Positions 1 to 4,939 of a DNA stretch of 9,259 nt are shown one piece after another. Where the stretch lies: NCBI GenBank assembly GCA_021299675.1, contig JAJTIF010000202.1, positions 1 through 9,259 on the forward strand. The letters run 5' to 3'. The notes beneath the pieces are model-generated. The model searched no databases, had not been told where the DNA came from, and worked only from the letters and a program-made list of their open reading frames with translations. A program made the position numbers and the translations under genes. Origin of the DNA: Pseudomonadota bacterium. Its GTDB lineage: Bacteria > Bdellovibrionota > Bacteriovoracia > Bacteriovoracales > Bacteriovoracaceae. Position 1 is the stretch's first letter. Each line of letters begins with the position of its first letter.

Positions 1-515
1 CGCTCACGGAGAAGCCGGAACTCTATATAAACTACCGCCTCTGGAACCTGCCCACACCTATGGAAACTCAAAGTGCCAATCAGGACATGATCGATGAGAT
101 CTGCGGCTACTTTCAGGTCGCCATTAATGAGCGCCTCGACGTCGCCCATCGGCGCTCCAAGAACATCACAGGCCGCGTGTATTTTCATTTTGACACCCGT
201 TTCGACTGGCCATCACTCAGTTCTCCTGTGATCAGTGAGAAAGGCTTCTGTCACGCCCTCTCTCAGCACATCGGTATCCACGCCAATGGAGTGGTGGTGG
301 CGTGCTGCTTAGATAAAGAAGCGGGCAATAATCTGGGGAATGTATTTGAACAAAGCTTTGAGAGCATCCTGGCCTCGGAAGGATTAGTAAAACTTCAGAA
401 AGGCTTTCAAAACGGAGAACTTTTGAGTCCGCTTTGCCAGCGTTGCAGCTTCATTAAGCGTTTTAAAAAAGCGCCCCTATCAGAGAGTCATTCCTCCGCC
501 CCCACGGAAAAATAA
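1..515 (+). CDS. C-terminal part of a radical SAM / SPASM-domain protein (5' end outside window)
   Basis: The reading frame is open from base 3 to the TAA at 513-515, giving about 170 visible residues. The first ATG at 60 has no ribosome binding site and there are 19 in-frame codons before it, so the gene most likely begins left of the window. The visible part has the layout of a SPASM auxiliary iron-sulfur domain: a Cys (codon near 249), then GIHANGVVVACC, then LGNVFEQSFESI, then a closing CxxC (LCQRC). SPASM domains follow a radical SAM core and hold extra 4Fe-4S clusters in enzymes that modify peptides or other substrates. The core with its CxxxCxxC motif is not in view, so the substrate cannot be named. 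The last 20 or so residues are polar and probably disordered. Family assignment is fairly sure; function is unknown. Confidence 0.72.
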   Translation, partial: LTEKPELYINYRLWNLPTPMETQSANQDMIDEICGYFQVAINERLDVAHRRSKNITGRVYFHFDTRFDWPSLSSPVISEKGFCHALSQHIGIHANGVVVACCLDKEAGNNLGNVFEQSFESILASEGLVKLQKGFQNGELLSPLCQRCSFIKRFKKAPLSESHSSAPTEK

Positions 516-529
516 AAAAAGCAGTTGCT

Positions 530-578
530 TTACGGAAAACTTACGGTAATATTGTTTTTACGGAAACATTACGGAAGG
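530..578 (+). promoter_or_regulatory. Putative LexA operator array: four TTACGG direct repeats
   Basis: Four copies of TTACGG-A/T-A-A-like sequence start at 530 (TTACGGAAAA), 541 (TTACGGTAAT), 558 (TTACGGAAAC) and 569 (TTACGGAAGG). The starts are 11, 17 and 11 bases apart, giving two TTAC-N7-TTAC pairs on the same face of the helix. The 541-549 copy is also a short palindrome, TTACGGTAA. The last copy overlaps the lexA ribosome binding site, so a bound protein would block promoter and translation start. LexA normally represses its own gene, and TTAC/GTAA half-sites are known for Bdellovibrio LexA, there as a palindrome with a 3-base spacer. The direct-repeat arrangement here resembles the GTTC-N7-GTTC logic of alphaproteobacterial LexA. 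Binding by LexA is inferred from position. Confidence 0.7.
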
Positions 579-586
579 ACAATGCA

Positions 587-1183
587 ATGGCCCTCACTAA
601 AAAACAAAAAGACGTGCTCGACTACATCACCGGTTTTGTCCGTGAGCAAGGTTTTGCTCCGACCCAAAAAGAAATTCAAGCTCACTTTGGCTTCAAGTCA
701 TTGGGCTCCGTTCAAGATTATATTAAGTATCTCACTCAAGGTGGATACCTCAACAACGACTCCCATTCAGTCAGAGGCCTCACTCCTTCGCACCTTTCCT
801 CCCAGGGTACGGAAGAGATTCCTCTGCTTGGATCCATTGCAGCGGGCGTTCCAATTGAGGCCATTGAAAACACCGACACTATCGCCGTGCCTATCACCAT
901 GCTCAAGAAGGGCACTCACTATGCCCTGAAAGTGAAGGGCGAAAGTATGATCGAAGATGGCATTCTCAGTGGAGACATCGCCATCATTCGTCACTCCACT
1001 CAAGCTGATAACGGACAGATCGTTGTGGCGGTGATGGATAATGAAACCACTCTCAAGCGTTACTTTAAAAAAGCCAAGCAGATCGAGCTCCACCCAGCGA
1101 ATAAAAACATGCAGCCCATTATCATCAAAGATAAGGAATGCGAGATCCGTGGGGTTTTAGTGGGTTTGATCCGCGCTTACTAA
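587..1183 (+). CDS. lexA: LexA repressor (SOS response), self-cleaving
   Basis: The 198-residue product has the length and two-domain layout of LexA. Residues 1-68 form the winged helix-turn-helix (LTKKQKDVLDYI, then APTQKEIQAHFGF, then a recognition helix near 38-50). Residues 78-198 form the S24 self-cleavage domain. The scissile Ala86-Gly87 bond lies in SIAAGVP, the catalytic Ser120 in VKGESM and the catalytic Lys157 in TTLKRY. In the SOS response, RecA on single-stranded DNA triggers cleavage at the Ala-Gly bond and derepresses damage-response genes. The start is fixed by GGAAGGA at 573-579, seven bases before the ATG. Four TTACGG repeats immediately upstream point to autoregulation. Two small genes follow on the same strand, the first after 40 bases, and could share its transcript. 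All key residues are present, so it should be functional. Confidence 0.96.
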   Translation: MALTKKQKDVLDYITGFVREQGFAPTQKEIQAHFGFKSLGSVQDYIKYLTQGGYLNNDSHSVRGLTPSHLSSQGTEEIPLLGSIAAGVPIEAIENTDTIAVPITMLKKGTHYALKVKGESMIEDGILSGDIAIIRHSTQADNGQIVVAVMDNETTLKRYFKKAKQIELHPANKNMQPIIIKDKECEIRGVLVGLIRAY

Positions 1184-1223
1184 CTAACGATAGCTTCTCT
1201 CTCATAACGTCATGGAGGACATA

Positions 1224-1415
1224 ATGAGCACACACACAATGTTTGATAAAAATCTCTCCTCAGCTGACCTTGGCCAGAAACTTTGTTCGCAGATTTCTGA
1301 CAGGTATGGAGTGGACCCCCGTCTGGCCAGTGAAATGGCCTGGGACCTTCTGGAACTCCTGGCCGCTGTCGACAGCGACTTAGACACTCTGGATAGGTAC
1401 TTCCTGGCTTCATAG
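1224..1415 (+). CDS. Small acidic protein of unknown function downstream of lexA
   Basis: This is a 63-residue product. The ATG at 1212 in the same frame is rejected because it lies at the start of a good ribosome binding site (GGAGGAC, 1214-1220) that is well placed for the ATG at 1224. The protein has no signal peptide, no membrane segment and no cysteine cluster; it has one Cys (CSQI). The C-terminal half (ASEMAWDLLELLAAVDSDLD) is a leucine- and acid-rich amphipathic helix that could mediate protein contacts. The gene begins 40 bases after the lexA stop with no terminator between, so co-transcription with lexA is plausible. I do not recognise the family. Reality of the gene rests on the strong Shine-Dalgarno, the same-strand spacing and the lack of a competing frame. 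Confidence 0.62.
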   Translation: MSTHTMFDKNLSSADLGQKLCSQISDRYGVDPRLASEMAWDLLELLAAVDSDLDTLDRYFLAS

Positions 1416-1439
1416 CCTAGGCACCACACACGTCGGCTC

Positions 1440-1471
1440 AATCTTTTCGCCCAGAATTGGGCGAGAGGATT
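1440..1471 (+). promoter_or_regulatory. Strong RNA hairpin between two small genes
   Basis: Bases 1440-1453 pair with 1458-1471 around a GAAT loop. The stem is 14 base pairs, two of them G-U, and its core TCGCCCA/TGGGCGA is perfect. There is no T run after it on the plus strand, and none on the minus strand, so it does not look like a standard intrinsic terminator. It lies 35 bases before the start of the 46-residue membrane protein gene. It could set mRNA stability between the two small genes, act as a processing site, or modulate translation of the downstream gene. Confidence 0.5.
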
Positions 1472-1505
1472 CCCCTTACCTTCAACTCCTGCACGGAGGT
1501 TATTA

Positions 1506-1646
1506 ATGGAAGTCAGAGAGCTTTTGCAAATGATCAGACACACACGCCCTTGGGTTCTTTTAATTTTTCTTATCATCGCCTTCCAATCACTGCAGAATGC
1601 GATGCCACCTGAGACACCTCAGGTCCAAATGCTTGCGTCTAGATGA
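1506..1646 (+). CDS. 46-residue single-pass membrane protein, unknown function
   Basis: ATG at 1506 is preceded by ACGGAGG (1493-1499), a near-perfect Shine-Dalgarno seven bases before the start. The frame runs 46 codons to TGA at 1644-1646. The product has a charged N-terminus with two arginines and a histidine at 10-14, a hydrophobic stretch PWVLLIFLIIAF at about 15-26, and a polar, proline-containing tail (MPPETPQ) of about 20 residues. This fits an N-in, single-pass inner-membrane peptide. The stop falls within the last codons of the convergent DUF5522 gene, leaving an 8-base tail-to-tail overlap, which is what a real gene in this packed region would do. Being two genes after lexA it may respond to DNA damage. 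Other bacteria have small LexA-controlled membrane peptides, for example TisB and SidA, but no sequence relation to them is claimed. Confidence 0.6.
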   Translation: MEVRELLQMIRHTRPWVLLIFLIIAFQSLQNAMPPETPQVQMLASR

Positions 1647-2019
1647 AATAATAGCTTTCGATCATTTCCTTGGAGAGCCCCTGATCTCGAAAATGCTCTC
1701 CGAGGAAAACAGCCTTAACGACGATATGATTTTTGAACATTATCCCGCAGATTTGATCTTTGAGTTTGATAAACTTCCGATGCTCCGGTGCGAACTGCTG
1801 CAAGTCAAACTGGGGTTGCGTGCTCTCTTGGATAAAGTTTTGGGCCAACCCCAGCTTATCTTCGCTCCAGTCATCGAACTGCAGTCCAAATTTTTTTAAG
1901 GTGTAGCCATAGGGACAGTGAAGACATCCCGATTTACAACAGGTACCACGGGCTTTTAAAAAGTTTGATGTGAAGACATTAAACCCCTCAGCGGACTCGT
2001 AAGATTTTGTTGTGCTCAT
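1639..2019 (-). CDS. DUF5522-like cysteine-rich protein
   Basis: The 126-residue product has a Cys-rich core at residues 25-37 (RGTCCKSGCLHCPYG), preceded by EGFNVFTSNFLKARG. This matches the pattern I associate with the DUF5522 family (VFT..YL..RG.CC..GC.HCPY). The CC-x3-C-x2-C arrangement suggests binding of a metal or iron-sulfur cluster; no experimental role is known to me. The C-terminal half is charged and variable and lacks clear motifs. The frame can be read back to 2259, but that extension lies antisense to the divergent gene. The ATG at 2019, with GGAAGAG six bases before it, puts the conserved block close to the N-terminus as expected. The 3' end overlaps the 46-residue membrane protein gene by 8 bases, tail to tail. 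Confidence 0.75.
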   Translation of the reverse strand: MSTTKSYESAEGFNVFTSNFLKARGTCCKSGCLHCPYGYTLKKFGLQFDDWSEDKLGLAQNFIQESTQPQFDLQQFAPEHRKFIKLKDQICGIMFKNHIVVKAVFLGEHFRDQGLSKEMIESYYFI

Positions 2020-2040
2020 GACCGACTCTTCCCGTATAAT
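2010..2040 (+). promoter_or_regulatory. Promoter with perfect TATAAT for the 2047 gene; probable leaderless start
   Basis: A perfect -10 box, TATAAT, lies at 2035-2040. The best -35 candidate is TTGTGC at 2010-2015 with a 19-base spacer, which is poor. The expected transcription start, about seven bases after the -10 box, coincides with the A of the ATG at 2047, leaving only GGATCC between. This predicts an mRNA with little or no leader. The promoter overlaps the first codons and leader of the divergent DUF5522 gene, so the two genes probably interfere with or co-regulate each other. Confidence 0.55.
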
Positions 2041-2046
2041 GGATCC

Positions 2047-2796
2047 ATGCTCATCTTTATTTTTGCGACACTCGCTCTGGCGACCCAGCAGGTGGAAAAA
2101 TTTTGCTTCGCCTCCAAAATGGAGGCCCTCAAGGCCCAAGGACAGATTGAATTCATTTTGATCAAGAATCAAGACAAAACTCTCCTCGAGGAGGATTGTC
2201 TCACGGTTGCTGTAGGTCAGGAGCGGGTCGAACTGGTGCAACGCTGGATCAAGTCCCACTACCCTGCCGCCAGGCTGAGTTTTTCCAGCTCTTCACCCTC
2301 CACAGAAGAGTGTCGCCTTAAATTTAAAAAACTCTCCAGGACTCAGTTGAAATCTCAGGGGGCAGGATTAAACCAGCAACGCGTGAACGTTCAGGCGGGT
2401 GTGCAAATGGATGAGGCTCAAGACATCAGAATGATACGGACCTTATCCGGAAAAAAGGCGGTCCTCGAATTAGACCGCTTTCGTTTAAGCTTCATCTGCA
2501 CCTACCACTCATCGCAATCCTACACACTGGAAATCAAGGGAGAAACCATCCCTCTGCCGCCCCGGATCACCTCCACCACAGTGACAGCTTATGGAGCCAC
2601 TCAGACCATTGAAACCCCTGCGCAGAATATTCAGACCATTGAATCGACTCTATCCTTAAGAAAAAACGAAGAAATTAACCTCGGCCAAATATTTAAAAAC
2701 CTCGATAATAAAAGTAGTGATTTAAACCTGCAGAACCCTAGCCTCGCGAGCCAAGAAGGTGAGAGCATCGAGCAGTGGTTCGTCAGTCTTTATTAA
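2047..2796 (+). CDS. Secreted or membrane-anchored protein of unknown function
   Basis: The 249-residue product starts with a short hydrophobic segment (MLIFIFATLALA) that may be an export signal, although the usual basic residue before it is missing. The rest is hydrophilic, with two cysteines before the middle (Cys19, Cys51) and single ones later (ECRL, FICTY), so disulfides are possible if it is periplasmic. Residues about 120-190 look like a beta-rich domain; the last 60 are polar and low in order. There is no Shine-Dalgarno. The in-frame region upstream reaches a stop at 1966-1968 without offering another ATG, GTG or TTG. ATG 2047 is therefore the first possible start, and a leaderless transcript from the TATAAT at 2035 is likely. 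The next Met (codon 25) also has no Shine-Dalgarno and would lose the export signal. Family not recognised. Confidence 0.7.
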   Translation: MLIFIFATLALATQQVEKFCFASKMEALKAQGQIEFILIKNQDKTLLEEDCLTVAVGQERVELVQRWIKSHYPAARLSFSSSSPSTEECRLKFKKLSRTQLKSQGAGLNQQRVNVQAGVQMDEAQDIRMIRTLSGKKAVLELDRFRLSFICTYHSSQSYTLEIKGETIPLPPRITSTTVTAYGATQTIETPAQNIQTIESTLSLRKNEEINLGQIFKNLDNKSSDLNLQNPSLASQEGESIEQWFVSLY

Positions 2797-2844
2797 GCTT
2801 TCCTAACATTTTGATTAAAGTTTTAGTTAGCCCTAAAAGTGAAC

Positions 2845-2850
2845 GATAAT
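2845..2850 (+). promoter_or_regulatory. Possible -10 element (GATAAT) of the response regulator gene
   Basis: GATAAT at 2845-2850 matches five of six bases of the sigma-70 -10 consensus and lies about 20 bases before the ribosome binding site. The region 17 bases further upstream (TTTAGT or TTAGTT near 2822-2828) is a weak -35. This suggests the regulator gene is transcribed independently of the gene at 2047-2796. Confidence 0.4.
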
Positions 2851-2869
2851 AGACTCACGAGGTGCGGCC

Positions 2870-3229
2870 ATGGCTAGAATTTTGGTGATTGATGACGAGT
2901 CTGAAATTTTAGAACTTATCGAGTTTGAGATTAAAATCCTAGGTCATGAAGTGGTCACGACCAACTCACCCGTCCATGCCTTGAAACTTCTAGGTGACCA
3001 CCTGAATCGCTTTGACCTCGTTTTATGTGACGTGGTCATGCCAAGTAAAAATGGAATCGATTTTGCCCGAGAGGTAAATCGAATCCCTTGGTTCGAGGGT
3101 AACATCGCTTTCATGAGCAGCTACACGGATGCGCTCGCTCAAGAGTTTAAAGAAGTGGGAGTGACCCAGGTCCTGCGAAAGCCCTTCGATCTACCAAAAC
3201 TCATGAGTTTTTTTGCGGAAGTCTGCTAG
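2870..3229 (+). CDS. Single-domain response regulator (CheY-like receiver)
   Basis: The product has 119 residues and is a receiver domain only, with no output domain. The acidic pocket is Asp8-Asp9 (LVIDDE), the phosphoacceptor is Asp54 (LCDVVMP), the switch residues are Ser83 and Tyr85 (FMSSY), and the conserved Lys104 precedes a Pro (RKPF). All catalytic residues are present, so it should accept phosphate from a histidine kinase or phosphotransfer protein. Stand-alone receivers act by binding a partner, as CheY does at the flagellar switch, or as intermediates in phosphorelays. No kinase or chemotaxis gene is in the window, so the partner is unknown. GAGGTG at 2859-2864 sets the start. The last 29 bases overlap the convergent gene on the other strand. 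Confidence 0.92.
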   Translation: MARILVIDDESEILELIEFEIKILGHEVVTTNSPVHALKLLGDHLNRFDLVLCDVVMPSKNGIDFAREVNRIPWFEGNIAFMSSYTDALAQEFKEVGVTQVLRKPFDLPKLMSFFAEVC

Positions 3230-3653
3230 CACGAAAATTATTGATCTTCTCAAATTCTCCGTAGAGTTCGGTCATGCGTCCGTGGAGCTTCATCATTGAT
3301 TCATGCTCCGATGCCTCAATTTTATCTTCGAGCCGCATGGTTCGAGAAAGTAAAATGACAATCAGATTACCTAGTGTGTGTCGATGAATCCGCATGCTCT
3401 CCAGCGTGGCACGGTCACGGTGCCAGCAAAGCAGAAGCTTAAGCGACTGCTCTGTAAAATCTTCCAGCGGGAACTCCCCATCAGGTGCGACCAAGGTGAG
3501 CACTTTAGGATTGCTCGATTGATCCGAGAAATAGAGCGAGTCGCCTTGCGTGAGCAGAGCGAGTTCAATCCCAAGCCCATCGGCTTGCAGTTTCAGGGAA
3601 TCCCAAAGTCGCTGTTGCAGTTGTTCTGAGGCAAATCCGACATTCACTAACAT
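3201..3653 (-). CDS. Hypothetical protein with charged helical C-terminus
   Basis: The 150-residue product matches no family I recognise. The N-terminal 90 residues alternate short hydrophobic strands and helices (MLVNVGFASEQL, then ELALLTQG, then PKVLTLVAPDG), reminiscent of a small alpha/beta fold. The region from about 95 to 140 is a long helix with a hydrophobic stretch (NLIVILLSRTMRL) running into a charged section (EDKIEASEHESMMKLHGRM) that could form a coiled coil. The ATG at 3653 is chosen over the adjacent GTG at 3656 because AAGGA lies seven bases before the ATG and too close to the GTG. Its 3' end overlaps the response regulator gene by 29 bases in convergent orientation, so the transcripts are complementary at their ends. 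A functional link to the regulator is possible but unproven. Confidence 0.68.
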   Translation of the reverse strand: MLVNVGFASEQLQQRLWDSLKLQADGLGIELALLTQGDSLYFSDQSSNPKVLTLVAPDGEFPLEDFTEQSLKLLLCWHRDRATLESMRIHRHTLGNLIVILLSRTMRLEDKIEASEHESMMKLHGRMTELYGEFEKINNFRASRLPQKNS

Positions 3654-3943
3654 CACTTATTCCTTGGTTAGTTTTGGCCCCAGTGGTGGCAGCCAGCCCA
3701 GTGACCTTTTGCCCCAAGGCCCAGGGCAGCGGACTCAAATTTCAATACTTAGACCTATTCACTCTTTGGCACGCATCCTGCTTTATAGATTCTTGAGCCG
3801 GGGGGAAGGACACCTCAAAAGTTCCCAAAAATGTCCCTGAAGTGATAAGAATTTTATCCTTCGCCAAAACCCCACCACAAAAGATCAAAGTCTTACTCCC
3901 GGCCTCACTCCCTCTCTCTCAACTCCCCTCACACTCAAGACTC
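3654..3943. other. Gene-free intergenic region of 290 bases
   Basis: No open frame here has a plausible start, ribosome binding site and protein-like composition. The region separates the start of the minus-strand gene ending at 3653 from the 3' end of the GNAT gene at 3944. It should therefore hold the promoter of the former and the terminator of the latter, but neither is clear. It does hold a sigma-54-like promoter on the plus strand (3767-3782), a purine block GGGGGGAAGGA (3800-3810) that resembles a ribosome binding site but has no start codon at the right distance, and a pyrimidine-rich tract near 3896-3937. Confidence 0.6.
3767..3782 (+). promoter_or_regulatory. Near-consensus sigma-54 (RpoN) promoter
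   Basis: TGGCACG at 3767-3773, a 4-base spacer (CATC) and CTGCT at 3778-3782 match the -24/-12 consensus TGGCACG-N4-TTGCW with only one mismatch (C for T). The invariant GG and GC are correctly spaced, and a T precedes the -24 element while T-rich sequence follows the -12. Transcription would start near 3793 and run right. Sigma-54 promoters require an enhancer-binding activator; no activator gene is in the window. No convincing coding sequence follows, so the product would be a small RNA or a transcript antisense to the GNAT gene. Confidence 0.5.
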
Positions 3944-4390
3944 TTAAGGCATCCACTCATACAAAGTGTAGTGCTCCCCATTCATCCCAAGCGTTTCATA
4001 AACTTTCTGTGCACCCGTGTTGCGCTTATCCACGTAGAGACGAATCCCTTTGAGGTTTTCATCCGTGCGCACCATCTCTTGGATGTGGGCGTAGAGCTTT
4101 TTGTAGACACCCTGGCCTCGGTACTTTGGAAGAGTGTAAACGGAGTGGATCCAAATGATCGTTCCACTGCGCCAGTCACTCCACTCGGGGACAGTCAGCA
4201 GGCAACCGGCGATCTCACCTTGGTTCTCCATCACCCAGTACTTACCCTTGGCAGGGTCATCAATCACGGCCTGAACACCCTTTTTAACGGTTTCAAGGTC
4301 CAGCTTAAACTCCTCCGTCTCCCAGGCCATGGTGACCTGCAGCTGGGCGAGTGTATCGACGTCGTAAAACAAACCTGGGCGAATTTTCAT
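3944..4390 (-). CDS. GNAT-family N-acetyltransferase
   Basis: The 148-residue product has the complete GNAT fold order: an N-terminal segment KIRPGLFYDVDTLAQL, strands around WVMENQGEIAGCLLTV, then strand IIWIHSVYTLPKYRG leading to the acetyl-CoA pyrophosphate loop RGQGVYKKL (residues 91-99). Motif B follows, with LYVDKRNTGAQKVYETLGM at about 118-136, where Asn124 and Tyr131 sit at typical positions. The closing YTLYEWMP is a usual C-terminal strand. The family transfers acetyl groups from acetyl-CoA to amines of small molecules, peptides or proteins; the substrate cannot be read from sequence. The start codon overlaps the stop of the gene before it (ATGA, 4387-4390), so the two are translationally coupled. 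It is the last gene of the rapA operon. Confidence 0.9.
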   Translation of the reverse strand: MKIRPGLFYDVDTLAQLQVTMAWETEEFKLDLETVKKGVQAVIDDPAKGKYWVMENQGEIAGCLLTVPEWSDWRSGTIIWIHSVYTLPKYRGQGVYKKLYAHIQEMVRTDENLKGIRLYVDKRNTGAQKVYETLGMNGEHYTLYEWMP

Positions 4391-4623
4391 GTGAGGATCC
4401 CCCGCACTCGCTGCCCGAACTCCCGCAGGGCATCGTTGAGGGGCTTTCCGTTATCGACCTGAGAGCGAATCTCCGCGGCCTGGAGATAATCACTCATCTG
4501 GTCACCGGCGTCGTCCTGAGTTTTCACGGGAGCCACTCCCGTGGCTTCAAACTGATCGGCAAACTTCAGTAACTCCTCACTGGAGTACTGCTGCACTAGT
4601 GTTTTGATTGATTTGATATCCAT
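4387..4623 (-). CDS. DUF6952-like small protein in thioredoxin operon
   Basis: The 78-residue product is helical and acidic, with no cysteine, signal peptide or membrane segment. The opening DIKSIKTLVQQYSSEELLKFAD and the closing ALREFGQRVRGIL recall the DUF6952 family, which I associate with genes next to thioredoxin-like genes in Bacteroidetes. This assignment is from memory of the pattern and is moderate. The location fits: it starts 3 bases after the thioredoxin stop and shares an ATGA overlap with the GNAT gene. A role as an accessory of the thioredoxin is plausible. Its function has not, to my knowledge, been determined. Confidence 0.65.
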   Translation of the reverse strand: MDIKSIKTLVQQYSSEELLKFADQFEATGVAPVKTQDDAGDQMSDYLQAAEIRSQVDNGKPLNDALREFGQRVRGILT

Positions 4624-4626
4624 ACT

Positions 4627-4932
4627 CTAGCCCTTAAACTTCTGGACGAATTCGCGGAAGCCCTCTTCTTTGGTGATACTCACGAGTTCCTGTGGTTCGC
4701 CATTCTTGAACCCACCGACCGACGGCAGGCCAGGCAGTGTGACCATCTCTTTTATCTTAGGATTTTTCTCTACGTCGATCTTAAAGATGGGGATGTTAAA
4801 CTCACGAGCCACGCGCTCGAACATCGGGGCTGCCACTCGACAGGCGCCACACCAGGAGGCAAAAAAATCAATCAACACGATTTCTTCTTTTTCAATCACA
4901 TCCATGATGGTGTCATCGCTCAACTCTTGCAT
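4627..4932 (-). CDS. Cytoplasmic thioredoxin-like protein (WCGAC active site)
   Basis: The 101-residue product is a minimal thioredoxin fold. The redox motif WCGAC is at residues 27-31, after the strand VLIDFFAS. The cis-proline lies in LPGLPSVGGF (Pro70, followed by Ser where classical thioredoxins have Thr). There is no signal peptide, so it acts in the cytoplasm as a thiol-disulfide reductant. The middle residues of the motif are Gly-Ala instead of the classical Gly-Pro, which would be expected to shift the redox potential. GAGGA five bases before the ATG at 4932 gives a strong start. It lies 7 bases after rapA and 3 bases before the DUF6952-like gene, so it is in the rapA operon. No reductase is nearby. 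It could be called thioredoxin family protein rather than trxA. Confidence 0.92.
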   Translation of the reverse strand: MQELSDDTIMDVIEKEEIVLIDFFASWCGACRVAAPMFERVAREFNIPIFKIDVEKNPKIKEMVTLPGLPSVGGFKNGEPQELVSITKEEGFREFVQKFKG

Positions 4933-4939
4933 AGTGTCC

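Noticed and set aside
511..531. AAAGC/GCTTT hairpin with a minus-strand T run, resembling a terminator
   Set aside because: The stem is only five A/T-rich pairs and no minus-strand gene reads into it; it overlaps the first TTACGG repeat.
525..929. Plus-strand frame overlapping the lexA start
   Set aside because: It is out of frame with lexA, runs through the operator repeats and encodes a Ser/Pro/Arg/Leu-rich shadow product.
2020..2259. N-terminal extension of the DUF5522-like gene
   Set aside because: The extra 80 codons lie antisense to the divergent secreted-protein gene and the conserved Cys-rich block belongs near the N-terminus; ATG 2019 fits better.
3808..3836. GGACA/TGTCC arms as a terminator after the sigma-54 promoter
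   Set aside because: Only five pairs around a 19-base loop and no following T tract.
3842..4462. Long plus-strand frame (GTG start) downstream of the sigma-54 promoter
   Set aside because: It is antisense to the well-supported GNAT and DUF6952-like genes, has no ribosome site at the GTG, and its product has no protein-like domain pattern.
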